Positions 37,271 through 47,600 of a DNA stretch of 64,000 bases are shown here, in pieces. The stretch lies in contig CP093830.1 of assembly GCA_033063855.1 (NCBI GenBank), forward strand, positions 17,298,854 to 17,362,853, given 5' to 3'. Numbering within the stretch: position 1 is the stretch's first letter; each line of letters begins with the position of its first letter. Origin of the DNA: Smittia aterrima. Lineage: Eukaryota > Arthropoda > Insecta > Diptera > Chironomidae. The position numbers and the translations under genes were made by a program. The notes under the pieces were generated by a model. That model searched no databases. It saw nothing but the letters and a program-made list of their open reading frames with translations, and was not told the origin of the DNA.

Positions 37271-37730
37271 GTTGTTTTTTTTTCCTTATGGATAGCTTTG
37301 AGAGATAGCTCAAGAAAGTGTGAATTTAGAAATATTTTTTAGAGAATTTCGTTGTCTAAGTTTAATTTTTCATTCGCACTGTCAGTGATAATTTTCTTCA
37401 ATTTGTATTTTAGTTGTAAATTATAATTTTGTGATGTAAGCTTGGGAGTGTTACTTATGTAAGTGCTGAACAATTAAGATGAAGGATTTCAGACTGATAT
37501 TGATGATAATATTTAACAAAGAACGTAAAGAATTTAGGGACTGAGCGAAGATAGGAATGCAAAGCTTTGAAAGATAGATAATTGTGTTTTATGTTTAGAA
37601 TCTCACGTAAATCGATCGTCAATTGGTAGCTCCTTTGGATTATTTATATGTAAAAGAAATTTGAAAGAGTTTTAGTCGACGATTTGAGTAGAGAGGAAGA
37701 CGACGGTGATGATGATTAGATGTACCTTTG

Positions 37731-37755
37731 AATAAAATAAATGTTCAATAATAAA
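37731..37755 (+). terminator. Candidate polyadenylation signals for alpha-mannosidase II
   Basis: AATAAA at 37731-37736 and 37750-37755 lie about 470 bases after the mannosidase stop and 200 bases before the cytochrome b5 start. This position fits the end of the mannosidase transcript. Confidence 0.45.
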
Positions 37756-37953
37756 AATTATATCTTAAATCAAAAGAAAGAAAATCTTTTTCACTTTCCG
37801 TTGACATTTTTTATTTCAAAAAGTTCGAGGGGGTTTAAATAATTTATTTCTTCAACGTAGTTCATGAACAAATTTCGACTTGTCGACAACAATTACTTTC
37901 AAACTTCTGTGATTTTTTAGAAGTTTCAAAGAGCTTTAAAAGTTAAGATCAAA

Positions 37954-38937
37954 ATGAAGGAGTACACGCTTGCTGAAGTCGCTGCCCATAATACTCGCGA
38001 AGATCTCTGGATGATCATTCACGATGAGGTTTATGAAATCTCTAAGTTCGTCGCAGAAGTAAGTTTCATCTTTTAATTAATTCGGAAACTTGCAGATTTG
38101 GAAATTTGACCTCAATTTCTTTTCTTTGTTTCAGCATCCAGGTAAACTCATCGCGGAAATTAAACATGAATCCGATAAGACGATTAATATCGATCGAATT
38201 GACCTTGAAGATGAAGTATCGTGCAACATGATAATTCATCGTTGACGTCGTCAAACCTGTTTTGCCACCTTGTCTCATTCAACTATTCAACTTCCCTTTT
38301 TCTTGTAGGTGGCGAGGAGATTCTCATTGAATATGCTGGAAAAGATTCCACCCAAGAATTTGATGACGTCGGCCACTCGCAAGACGCAAAAGACATTCTC
38401 AAGACTTATCACGTCGGCACAATCGTTGAAAGTGAACGGGAGAGTACCAAGAAGAAGCTGAAAGCAGAAGCAAAGAAGTAAGTTTCGCATGTTTGCTTGC
38501 GTTAGTTTTGTTCCCGTTTATTTATTTTTGTGTTTCATAGATCCGCTGGCTCAACCTCTTGGTTTTCCTCTATTAAGAACAAATTTTTCTGATTATAATT
38601 TATCCTCCGTAGAATATTTTTTATAATTTCGAATATTTTAAAGTCTATTATTTTACAATCATCTGTTTTGAATTAGTTTGCCGGAGGCATGCGATTCTCA
38701 TATTTCAATTGGTTTTTCCAGGGTCGATTGTTGTTCATTTTGCTAGAAACGTTATCAGATTAAAGCTTGTAGAGCATGTGCCGTCCTAACTTTTCGCCTT
38801 TAAATCAAAACAAAAAGTATTCCAACTCGAATTTGCCTTAACTGATCTCTCATTTCAGATTCTGTCTTATTGCGGTCTCAGGCCTCGCAATTGGTGTAGG
38901 AATAATTATTTTGTATAAGTTTATCAAAACGAAATAA
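37954..38937 (+). CDS. Cyt-b5: Cytochrome b5, tail-anchored form
   Basis: Exons 37954-38058, 38135-38141, 38309-38477 and 38859-38937 give 119 aa. The protein is a small heme electron carrier of the ER membrane that passes electrons to desaturases, hydroxylases and some P450s. The heme axial histidines are His36 in HPGGEEI and His60 in FDDVGHS, 24 residues apart as in the family. A polar linker (STKKKLKAEAKK) leads to a C-terminal membrane segment of about 20 residues (LIAVSGLAIGVGIIILYKF) and a basic tip, the classic tail anchor. The second exon is only 7 nt and supplies H-P-G. A second last exon at 38541-38592 fits in the same phase and yields a form without the anchor. AATAAA lies at 38966-38971. 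The gene sits 0.7 kb downstream of the mannosidase on the same strand. Confidence 0.95.
38135..38141 (+). other. Cyt-b5: 7-nt cytochrome b5 microexon with the heme-ligand His
   Basis: CATCCAG is flanked by TTTGTTTCAG and GTAAAC. It follows GCAGAA|GTAAGT in phase 0 and is completed by GT of the next exon (TTCTTGTAG|GTGGCGAG), giving H-P-G-G-E-E. Without it the frame shifts and the first heme ligand is lost. Confidence 0.9.
38541..38592 (+). CDS. Cyt-b5: Alternative last exon of cytochrome b5 giving a soluble form
   Basis: After the shared donor at 38477 (phase 2), a TTTCATAG acceptor at 38540 opens a frame that reads K-SAGSTSWFSSIKNKFF and stops with TGA at 38590-38592. The product would be 110 aa, with an intact heme domain but a short polar Ser/Lys/Phe tail instead of the membrane segment. 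The anchor exon lies 266 bases further on. If both are used, one gene makes ER-bound and cytosolic cytochrome b5, as vertebrate CYB5A does. Use is inferred from splice sites and phase only. Confidence 0.6.
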
Positions 38938-38965
38938 CTTTATCAGGTGTCCTAAAAGTTTTTAC

Positions 38966-38971
38966 AATAAA
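38966..38971 (+). terminator. Candidate polyadenylation signal for cytochrome b5
   Basis: AATAAA lies 29 bases past the stop codon of the membrane-anchored form. No matching hexamer is obvious right after the alternative stop at 38592. Confidence 0.45.
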
Positions 38972-39339
38972 GTTTTCCATTTACACTCAGTGATCAAATC
39001 AAATAGAATTGAATTCAATAAAATAAATGATATGCAAGAAATATTTAAATTGTTTTTTAAAAAAAACTTTAGGACTTTTCAGAGAAAGATAAGTAAAAGT
39101 TTGAGCAATGAAATGCTCAACTGACACCACAGAAGATAATTTTTAAATAAAATCCTTCACAAATTGAAGATGACGACGGTTAGCACACATTTTTAAACTC
39201 AGAGATGGCTCTGGAGCGACTCAGGATATCTTCCGTTTCTTTCTTTCTTTGCGATTGTTGTTGATCTGTCTCTTTCTAATATTGAAGAAAAAAATCAAAT
39301 TGAAATAAAATAGAAGTTTTATTGAAAATCAAATAATAA

Positions 39340-42300
39340 ATGTCGATTCCTTGTGCGGAAAAGATCTTTATCAACTTAAATGCTCCTCCAGCATTTCAGC
39401 TACGACAGAAGATTCTTGGGGATAACAATGCAAATCTGCAATACATTTTCCTCGAAACTAAAGCCAGGTCAGACAATCAATGATGCAATTGAAAATTATC
39501 ATAATTAAAATTTCATTTTAGCGTAAGTCTTCGCGGTCAAGGATCAGGATTCCTTGAGAATGGAACAGAATCAAATGAACCACTTTATTTGATGATTGAA
39601 CATCAAGCTTTAAAAAATGTCATTGAAGCTAAAGGATTAGCCAAGAATCTCATTGAAACTATTCAGCAAGATCTTCAGATCTTTCTTCAAATGAATCAAC
39701 AAGCTTCAATCCAAATTCAACCGCCAATGATCCAAACGGTTTGTTATAAAAATTGAGTTTAATTAAATTAATTGAAACTAATTATTTCATTTAAGTCGCA
39801 ACAACAAATTACGATTCCCCAAGCAGTTCTCTCATGTCCACCTCCGAATATCATTCAACAGCCGACTCACATTATTCAACAGCAGAACTATATACCTCAA
39901 CATCACATGCAAATTCCTATGCAAATCATTCAACAAACTCCGCCACCAACAACAGCAATTAGAGCTGGAACTCCAATTGTTCAGTTTCAAGGACAAACTG
40001 CAAGTCTGCAACCAGCGAATATTCAATTACAAAGTACTAATGGCGGTCAGCAGATTCTTTTAAATCAAGCGCCTACTCAGCAGTATCAGCTTCAGTACAT
40101 CCCGACAACGAATCAAATTACGAACGGTTCTCAAATGCAAATACAACACGTTATACAGCCGCAACAACAGATGGTGCAACAGTCTGGTCTCAAAGAATTG
40201 TTTTCCGGTGGTCAGCAGTTCATTACTGTGCAAGGAAACCACTTTATGATTCCTCCGCCGAGTATTATTCAACAAACTCAGCCTCAAACCATCTACAATC
40301 CTCCTCCGACGATAAATTTGAAACCTGAGGAGCTCAAAAGTGATGGAATAATTAAACATGACGATGGAAGTGATCAGAAAGATAATCAACAAAATTCAGC
40401 GCAAATGGGCACGAGAATCTTAACGAACATTCCTTTGAATCAGCCACCTCCTATCCTCAACTGTCCACCACCCCAAATTTTCAATCAACAAGCTGCAAAT
40501 CAAATTCAGCAATTTGTCGTCAACACAAACGCGTGGCCTCAATCACAAGCGATTCAACAACTCCCTCTTAACTCCCAAATTCAAATCGTAACTCAACAAC
40601 AACCTCAAGCGATGCGAAGCGGCAATGAAATTGTGATTCAGAATTCCGGGCAGGGTGGACAACAAGTCTTTACGACTTTCAACTCTCAACAGCAGCAGTT
40701 CCAGCAAATTCAATTTCACCAGGCAACGATAACTCAACCTCCACCTTCGCAAGCTCCTTTACAAAATGTTCAATCGAATCAACAAAGTATAAGCTTTCAA
40801 CAACAATTTGAGCAGAAGATAAACGTGAGTATCGATGCGTAAAAGCTTTGAAGTAAACATTAACGAAAGAATTTCCATCAGCAATCAATCGACAATCTGC
40901 AGCAAATGCGATCTGGGAAACGAAAGTTTGAAGGTGAAACTGAATCGGATTCAAACAAAGCTTTTCCAAAGAAGGGAATGGGGTAAGCAAACACACAAAT
41001 TAGTGATTAGCTTTGTCTTAAGAAACAATTAGATGTTAGGTGATATTGTTAACTTGCTACGATATTCCAAAAGACGATGGACCACTTGAGAAGTAATTGC
41101 CGACCTAATATTACATTTCACATGAATTTGATTTGCAGTCCGGCAGACGAATGGACAAGCGAGACTGCAGCAATTGATTAATATTGACTTTTGATTGATT
41201 TTGTAAACTTGACATAAGCAAACTGCAAATAATTCCCTCTTATAGCCCGAACTCTTCCGATCGCTCGACACCTCCGAAATCGAAGACTCGAATGATGCCT
41301 CCAAATCAAACACAGACGTACCAACAACCTCCGAAAAATTTGAATGTAAATAATTCAGGATCGAGTGGTGTTCAAAAGAACGTCCAGAATAAGCCAATGT
41401 TTAATCCACTCCAGAAGAACAATGTCGTCGCGACAGGTACTTTCATAAACTCATCCAGTTTGGCTCGACTTAGGCCTCTAAGTATCAATTTATTATGCAT
41501 GTTTCACTTGCTTTGTGTTCTTTGACAGAAATGTTAATTGCCTTTGTCAACACAAACTGTCAAGTAGACAAAACAAGTGATAATTCATCTCTTAGGTCCA
41601 CACTGGATAAAACACTGGAATCACTCAAGCGCAATGAATTACTTAATCCGGTTGAAGATTAATTGAAGAATGATTTAATTTCTTCGTTAGCTCTTAGTCT
41701 AGGAAACCTAAGGGCACTCCAGAAGACACTTGAGCAAACGAGAGAGATGTCTGCAGAGAGATAGATCCATCGAACTTTTTCTTAGACTTAGCTTTCTTTC
41801 CTTCTTCAATTGTATTCTACTTGAAAACCAAATTCCAAAAGCTTTAAGCTTTCCTTGAAATTATTTGAACTTTCCAGGCTGTCGAGTTGGAGCATCGTTA
41901 GAAGCTGTGAAACCACCCGTAGTCTTAAGTTAGTCTTAAGTGATCCGATTTTCACATCATTTGATTCCTAACCGTTTATTTTATTCTTCTCGTCCACTCT
42001 CAACTCAGTTGAATCGAAGGGAAACTGTTCGACTGCAAGCAATGAAAACGAATCGTCCGAAGGAAACGTCATGAATCATTTAGCCGCTCAGAATCCTAAC
42101 TTCATGATGCGACCGGGTAATCAAAGTTATCGTTTTCAAGGACCACAAAGCTTTCTTCATCAACAGCCGCCACCAATAACGCAGAACTCACAATTCAGTG
42201 GACAGCGCGGTCAAATCATGAGCAACAGCAGCATGAATGCTTATCAAAACGTTGGGCAGGGCCAGATGATGCAGCAGCCTCCGCCTCCTGTTACAACGAC

Positions 42301-42463
42301 TCATCAGTTCATTCAACAAGATATGAACGTCTATCAACATAATAACTTTCACACCGCCAGTCACCAAGGGAACATGAACCGTTTCCAAAGTCCACAGCAG
42401 GGAATGGACAACGAAACAATGACGGGCAACTTTCAGCAACAACCAAGATTCCGACAGTGGTGA
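39340..42463 (+). CDS. KHDC4/BLOM7-like KH-domain RNA-binding protein, Q/P-rich
   Basis: Seven exons: 39340-39467, 39522-39738, 39796-40824, 40882-40982, 41246-41436, 41878-41928, 42009-42463 (2172 nt, 723 aa). Residues 1 to about 110 form a KH-type fold resembling the KHDC4 KH domain (KIFINLNAPPAFQLRQKILG, SVSLRGQGSGFLE, EPLYLMIEHQ). KHDC4 is a splicing-associated RNA-binding protein in vertebrates. The rest is a long Gln/Pro/Asn-rich region without globular features, with a short basic GKRKFEGE patch that could act in nuclear import, and it ends FRQW. In-frame stops directly before the ATG (39334-39339) support this start. This leaves no room for the additional N-terminal KH region of mammalian homologues unless an upstream exon was missed. 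The 51-nt exon 41878-41928 has a weak GTTAGT donor and could be skipped in frame. The first two exons and the family call are firmer than the 3' part. Confidence 0.78.
41437..41877 (+). other. KHDC4-like intron 5 (0.44 kb)
   Basis: The intron runs from an ACAG|GTACTT donor to a TTTCCAG acceptor. All frames contain stops, and nothing else is recognisable. Confidence 0.55.
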
Positions 42464-42677
42464 GCGAGTGTCTGAATCAGCGGACAGATCTTCCGCTGTC
42501 ATCAGTCGCACCTTCATATTTCTTCATGACGACACGATGTCGCCCAGTGTAAAGTCTTGTTTCAGACAATTAATGACTTATAATTTTTCAGGGCCTTGTG
42601 CCATCCAACAGAACAGGAAAAAAACGAATGAAATGAAACCCGATGCTAAATTTTTGTTCCTCCTGTTGAACTGTGAA

Positions 42678-42683
42678 AATAAA
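42678..42683 (+). terminator. Candidate polyadenylation signal for the KHDC4-like gene
   Basis: AATAAA lies 215 bases after the stop codon on the same strand. Confidence 0.35.
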
Positions 42684-44622
42684 AAAATTATAATAACATT
42701 TCAGCGAGTTTGCAAACAAGAATAAAGGCGAAGTGTCGAGTGGGAGGGGTTGCAGATTGTGGTGCGGAAGGAAATCGAAAACCAAGTCGCAGAAGTTAAT
42801 AATTAAGAGCATTAATTAGGAGCGCTATGGGATTGGGGAATCTTCGCGACGCGAGCACAGTTGAAAAAGTTTTAATTTGATTTCTGTGTGCGGCATTTCG
42901 CCGACACTGCCAGAAGTCATCAAGCTAAACTACCGTAAAATTCTCTTCCCCCTAGAAACTCAAGAGAAAGTCCTTCTCCTCAGTCGTGCGATCTATTATC
43001 TACATCCTTGAAAGTTGACTTCGCACGAAAGGGGGATAAAATAAAAATTCATGCGAAGTCTCTTTGTAATGCGTCCGGCATTAAAATGCCAGAAATAAAT
43101 TAGCATATTTTTCACGCGCGAGGCAGGTAGCTTGGCCTGGAGGAAAGAAAACGAAGAACAATGTTATTAATTGGTTCATTAATTATAAAAATTCTTAAAC
43201 ATATTTCTCCTTTTACTTCCTTTCTTTCCTTCGAATGCTCGACGACGACTAAGGTGAAAAAAGCTTGGAATGGTTTATGAGTTATATAATTAAAGATGGA
43301 GTCGCTTTTCGCCAATTAATTAGGAGAATTTCCGGCATTGCTGAAGTCTATTGGCGTCTTATGCAATCGCAAGTATTCGATTTCCTCAACCGCTCACATT
43401 CAATTTCGTTCTGTTGACAATAAAGCAATCCGACAATGTTTTATTGCTTTCAAGTTGCTATGTGGAATTTCATTTCGTTCATCACATATTACGAGAGTCG
43501 TGGGGTGAGATATTCAATTAGGTGACATGGGTTGAAGGCTTTCAGGTGTTGAAGTAGAACTGATGCGAACATGAGTTGAGCTCACCTACAATTGATGGAC
43601 TTCTATCAGAATCCGAAGATTTTCTATCAATTTCGGTTAAGCTTCATTGGCGACTGACGCAATACGAAAACAACTCCAAAAGTATGAACAAAAGCAATCA
43701 ATTGAGAATTCAAGTCATCTCGAAATGTGCAATACGGTTTCAGCAATTTTGATCTAAAGATTGATTTCGAAGAACGAATCGAACGCTTGAGAGTGTTCAT
43801 TTCATTTTAAAATTTTAATTCTTATTGGGAATTTCGCAAAATGCTTCTGGGCATGAGTTTTAAACTAGAGATTAATGTTCTCTCTCTTGTTTTTCGCTGT
43901 TCCTTTGACTCCTTCGCCGAAAGGATTAGCTAGAGAGTCCCATCTAAAAAAACACCAAGCGAATCTCCATTTTCATATTTAATTAGTTCTAATGAACAAC
44001 GACAGTTGCAAAAAGCAAGCTCAAAGCCTTTCTACATGAATCCGTTGCTTTTTTATGCTGCTCAGCTTGATTACAATGACTAATTCGTTGTTGAATAAAA
44101 AACCTCATGAAACAAACTGTTTTTGTTGAATTTTTCGGAGGCATCGCGTTAACGAAATTTTAACAAAGTCTCGAAGGAAAACGTCGCGGCGAAAAATGAT
44201 TCAATAAAGTCTCGAGAGAAATCACTTTCAAGCTGCGCAAGGATATTTAACTCGCGTCCGAATATGTAATTAATCATTCTATGGCGAAACCAACACGCAA
44301 AAACCGTGTAACGAGCAAGTCATTTCGGTTAATGTTTTGGCTGGCTTCTCTTCACGATAATTATTGTTGAGGATTTTATCTGCCGGGCCCCGAAAAAGGC
44401 AAATTTCGTTGTTGCTGCAAAACTTGCTTTTTAAAGCGGATGAACTACACGAAAGCGTATAATTAAATTAGAAAGCGAAAACTGCAATACAAGAATCATC
44501 GTCAGCTTGGACACCTCTTCTCAAGTTCTTTTCACTTCTTCCTTTTCGTTCTATTTTCAAAAGACGAGTCGAGCTCGAGTCTGAGGCGAGACGATGGAAA
44601 CAATTTTACAAAATTTCAATTC

Positions 44623-44688
44623 TGGACAAAAAAAAAGAAATGCCAATTAAACTCTTGCGAAAGTGTATCGTTGGACAAAAAAAAAGAA
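44623..44688. repeat. Short direct repeat around an A-run
   Basis: TGGACAAAAAAAAAGAA occurs at 44623-44639 and again at 44672-44688, a 49-base period. Only two copies are visible. Confidence 0.6.
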
Positions 44689-47600
44689 GAGAACTCAGCC
44701 ATTAATTCTCGAGGTTCAATGAACACGTCGAATAGCTTCAAGAGTTTTTAGAAACTTCGGAGCGAGCTTATAATTAAAACTTTTATCTGTGTAATGGCAG
44801 AATGCGACAACAAGACTTCAAACGTTTAAAGGAATCGATTTTGTTTTTTTTAAAGAAATCGCTGAGTCGTGTTCTGATGTGAGCGGCTTTGATAGAACGT
44901 ACTCATCTCGATATCAAAGGCAAGTACATGAAGAAGCTTCATGACGTCCACCTTTTGTTAATAATTCACGGAATCGTCTTAAACGAAACGAGTTGCGTTT
45001 TGAATTTGAACAAAAGGTTATTGCTTTTTGGATGCTAAATGAGGTGGAAAGGAAAGGAATCAGAGAAGGTTGCAAGATCATTGCGAGAAGGTAAAAATAT
45101 CGCGAGTTCCCCAATAAATTTATGACCTTTCAGAGGAAAAAGAAATTGAGCAAAGCGAACACACAAACTCGTGAAAGCGATAAGCAAAAAATCGTTCGCC
45201 GGTGCTTTTCAAGAAACACCTTTCATCTCGAATCCATCTCGAACATTAAATTCATACCGAGAGCGCTCTCAATCCACATCAAAGGCTTTCTACTTCTTGC
45301 TTCTTCATTTGTAGAAGCACTGAAAGCTACGACTCATCATTTTTATGAGAATTTGCATTCACTTCTCGTGCTAACCTGTCTGACTATGTCAATGCCACTT
45401 CTGTGCTTCTCTCGAACACTCTTAAGAAAATGAAATAGCTTTTTTATGACTGAATTATATTGACACATTTCCTTTCGCATCTTTCATCCTCATTCGCCTC
45501 GAGGACGAAACGACGAACGACGTCGACGATGAGGGAAAAAAGTTTTTTTTCTCCTGCATTCATTGATTAGTTTTCTCTTCTCGGTGAGTGAAAGAGCTTA
45601 ACAACAAACAATTTCCTTTTGCCTGTGCGTAAATTACGAATCGATAAGTTTAGAAAATAAAAAAGTTTCATGCAAACAACGGAGTTTAAAGAAGAAAAAA
45701 AGTTATGAAGGAAAGAACAAATTTCTCTCTGCGATAAATCTTGTCACGTTATTCGGGTTTCAAAATGAACACGCCATACATCACAGCCGATCAATAGAAA
45801 ACGACGCCATCGAAGGAAAGAAAAACAACGAAACGAGCTTTTGAAAAGCTCTTCGAAGAAGGCAAAAGAACAACATCAACAGAGATTATTGAGACATTGC
45901 GTGAGCAACTGGTGAAGAGATATCCTGTCGTTTTTCGATACCACGCGTGCTCTCTCTCACAGTTCTTCCAATCAACAATACAAATTCTTTTACCTTCCTC
46001 GAAAAATAAAGTTTCTTGTGAAAGAGAAAAACTATTTTTAAAGTGAAGAGTTTTCTTTATTTTATGTGAATAACCAATGAGACGTAACGCGATAAACATT
46101 CCAACAAAATACGCTTTGACAATGTGTTTCGAAATAAATCTGAATTGACTCACAAATTCACTTCCTCATTGACGGTAATAAAATCGCGACTTAAGTGAAG
46201 CAACTCGACTAATTATGACGATAAACCTTTTCCGGATCTCCCAAAACTTAAATTATTCAGCAAACGCCTACACTCAAACTACCCTCGAAAGCTTCGAGTT
46301 AAAACGCTTAAGTCGTTTGAGGCAATGATTAATTGAACGTGTTTCTCGCACCAAGAGGGATTCAGTAAGGCGACATTTTACACGTGATGCTTCATTAATG
46401 TAATTTAATAATGAGAAAATATTTTCGAGGTAGAAATTTCGTCAGAAAGTTTTTGATGAGGCTTCGGGTTCGTGGGGTTGTCTTTGCGGAAGCTTTTTAA
46501 TTGCCGTGACAATTTCCTGAAGGCCATGAACTGTTGGGATCGCGTGCTCACCATTTCTCGGTCGAATGAACTTACTCCTGACCGTACTCATCAATCTTCG
46601 ATGATTTTCGGAGAGAAAACATTTTCCCAGTTCGTTAACTAATAAGACAACAAATCTAAACAAAGCCCTCTCTCTAATTCGTTTAATTAAACTTTTATCG
46701 ATGATCCAATGCATTGATTGCTACCTCTCTCTTATAGATGAAAGAGTAAACTTTGTATAATTAAAACATTGTTGATGCTCTACTCGCCTAAGATTTATTT
46801 TATTGGACAAGCTTCTCTGCTTCTACTTCTTCATATGAAGCCTCATTAAAGTGAAGTCCGAAGCTGTTAAGATTCTCTCCTGATAAGTTAAAATTACTAA
46901 TTCGTTGTTAATAAATATAAAATATGAGTCGATATGGACGATAAAATGTTAATGACGTTGCGAGTAAGAACAAGCGCAGCAGAACAAACCAACAAGAAGT
47001 GACCAGCGGGAGGCCAATTTATTAAATCAAAGAAATATGACGAACATAATTTCTTTTGTTGTGTGTTTGGGGTTATAGCGTTTGCTTGTGTAATCCGAAA
47101 GGAAAAAAATATGTTATGGAAAACGGGTTGTAACAATGGATCATTTCATGTAGTTTACATGAAAAGCAATTTATAATCTTCACCTCGGCTTCTCGCCCAG
47201 CTTAGACGAAGTGAACTAAGAAAGAGTTTGAAAAGAAATGAACGAGCAGAGGGAACTTTATTCTCGGCTGGGTTCTTGAGCAATCTACGATCTTGATATG
47301 CGTTTTCTAGACGAACTAAAATACTCTCCACCCAGTTCATGGCACTCGAGGATTTTGCTGCTCGATTCAACTCGATATGCTACTTTGAATTCAAAGAATG
47401 AAAGACATTTCTCATGTTGGACGAGAAGAGGTTTGCCATGCCGTGTGAAGGAAGAAGAATAAGAAGCAGCAGCAGCAGCTTAACACTTCAAAAACTTTGA
47501 TTTGAAAATGTCATGCATTTACATTCATTTGAGAGTTGTGCTCTTAAGTTACTCGCAAAGAACTTCCTCTTCAGCGAGAACGTTAAGAGATTAAATCCTG

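Noticed and set aside
40543..40752. Minus-strand open frames across the KHDC4-like Q/P-rich exon
   Set aside because: These Leu/Arg-rich antisense readings are the expected complement of Gln/Asn codons, not genes.
44623..44688. The 17-base direct repeat as a transposon or target-site duplication
   Set aside because: It is only two copies around poly-A runs, with 32 bases between and no inverted termini or coding remnant. Local slippage or duplication is simpler.
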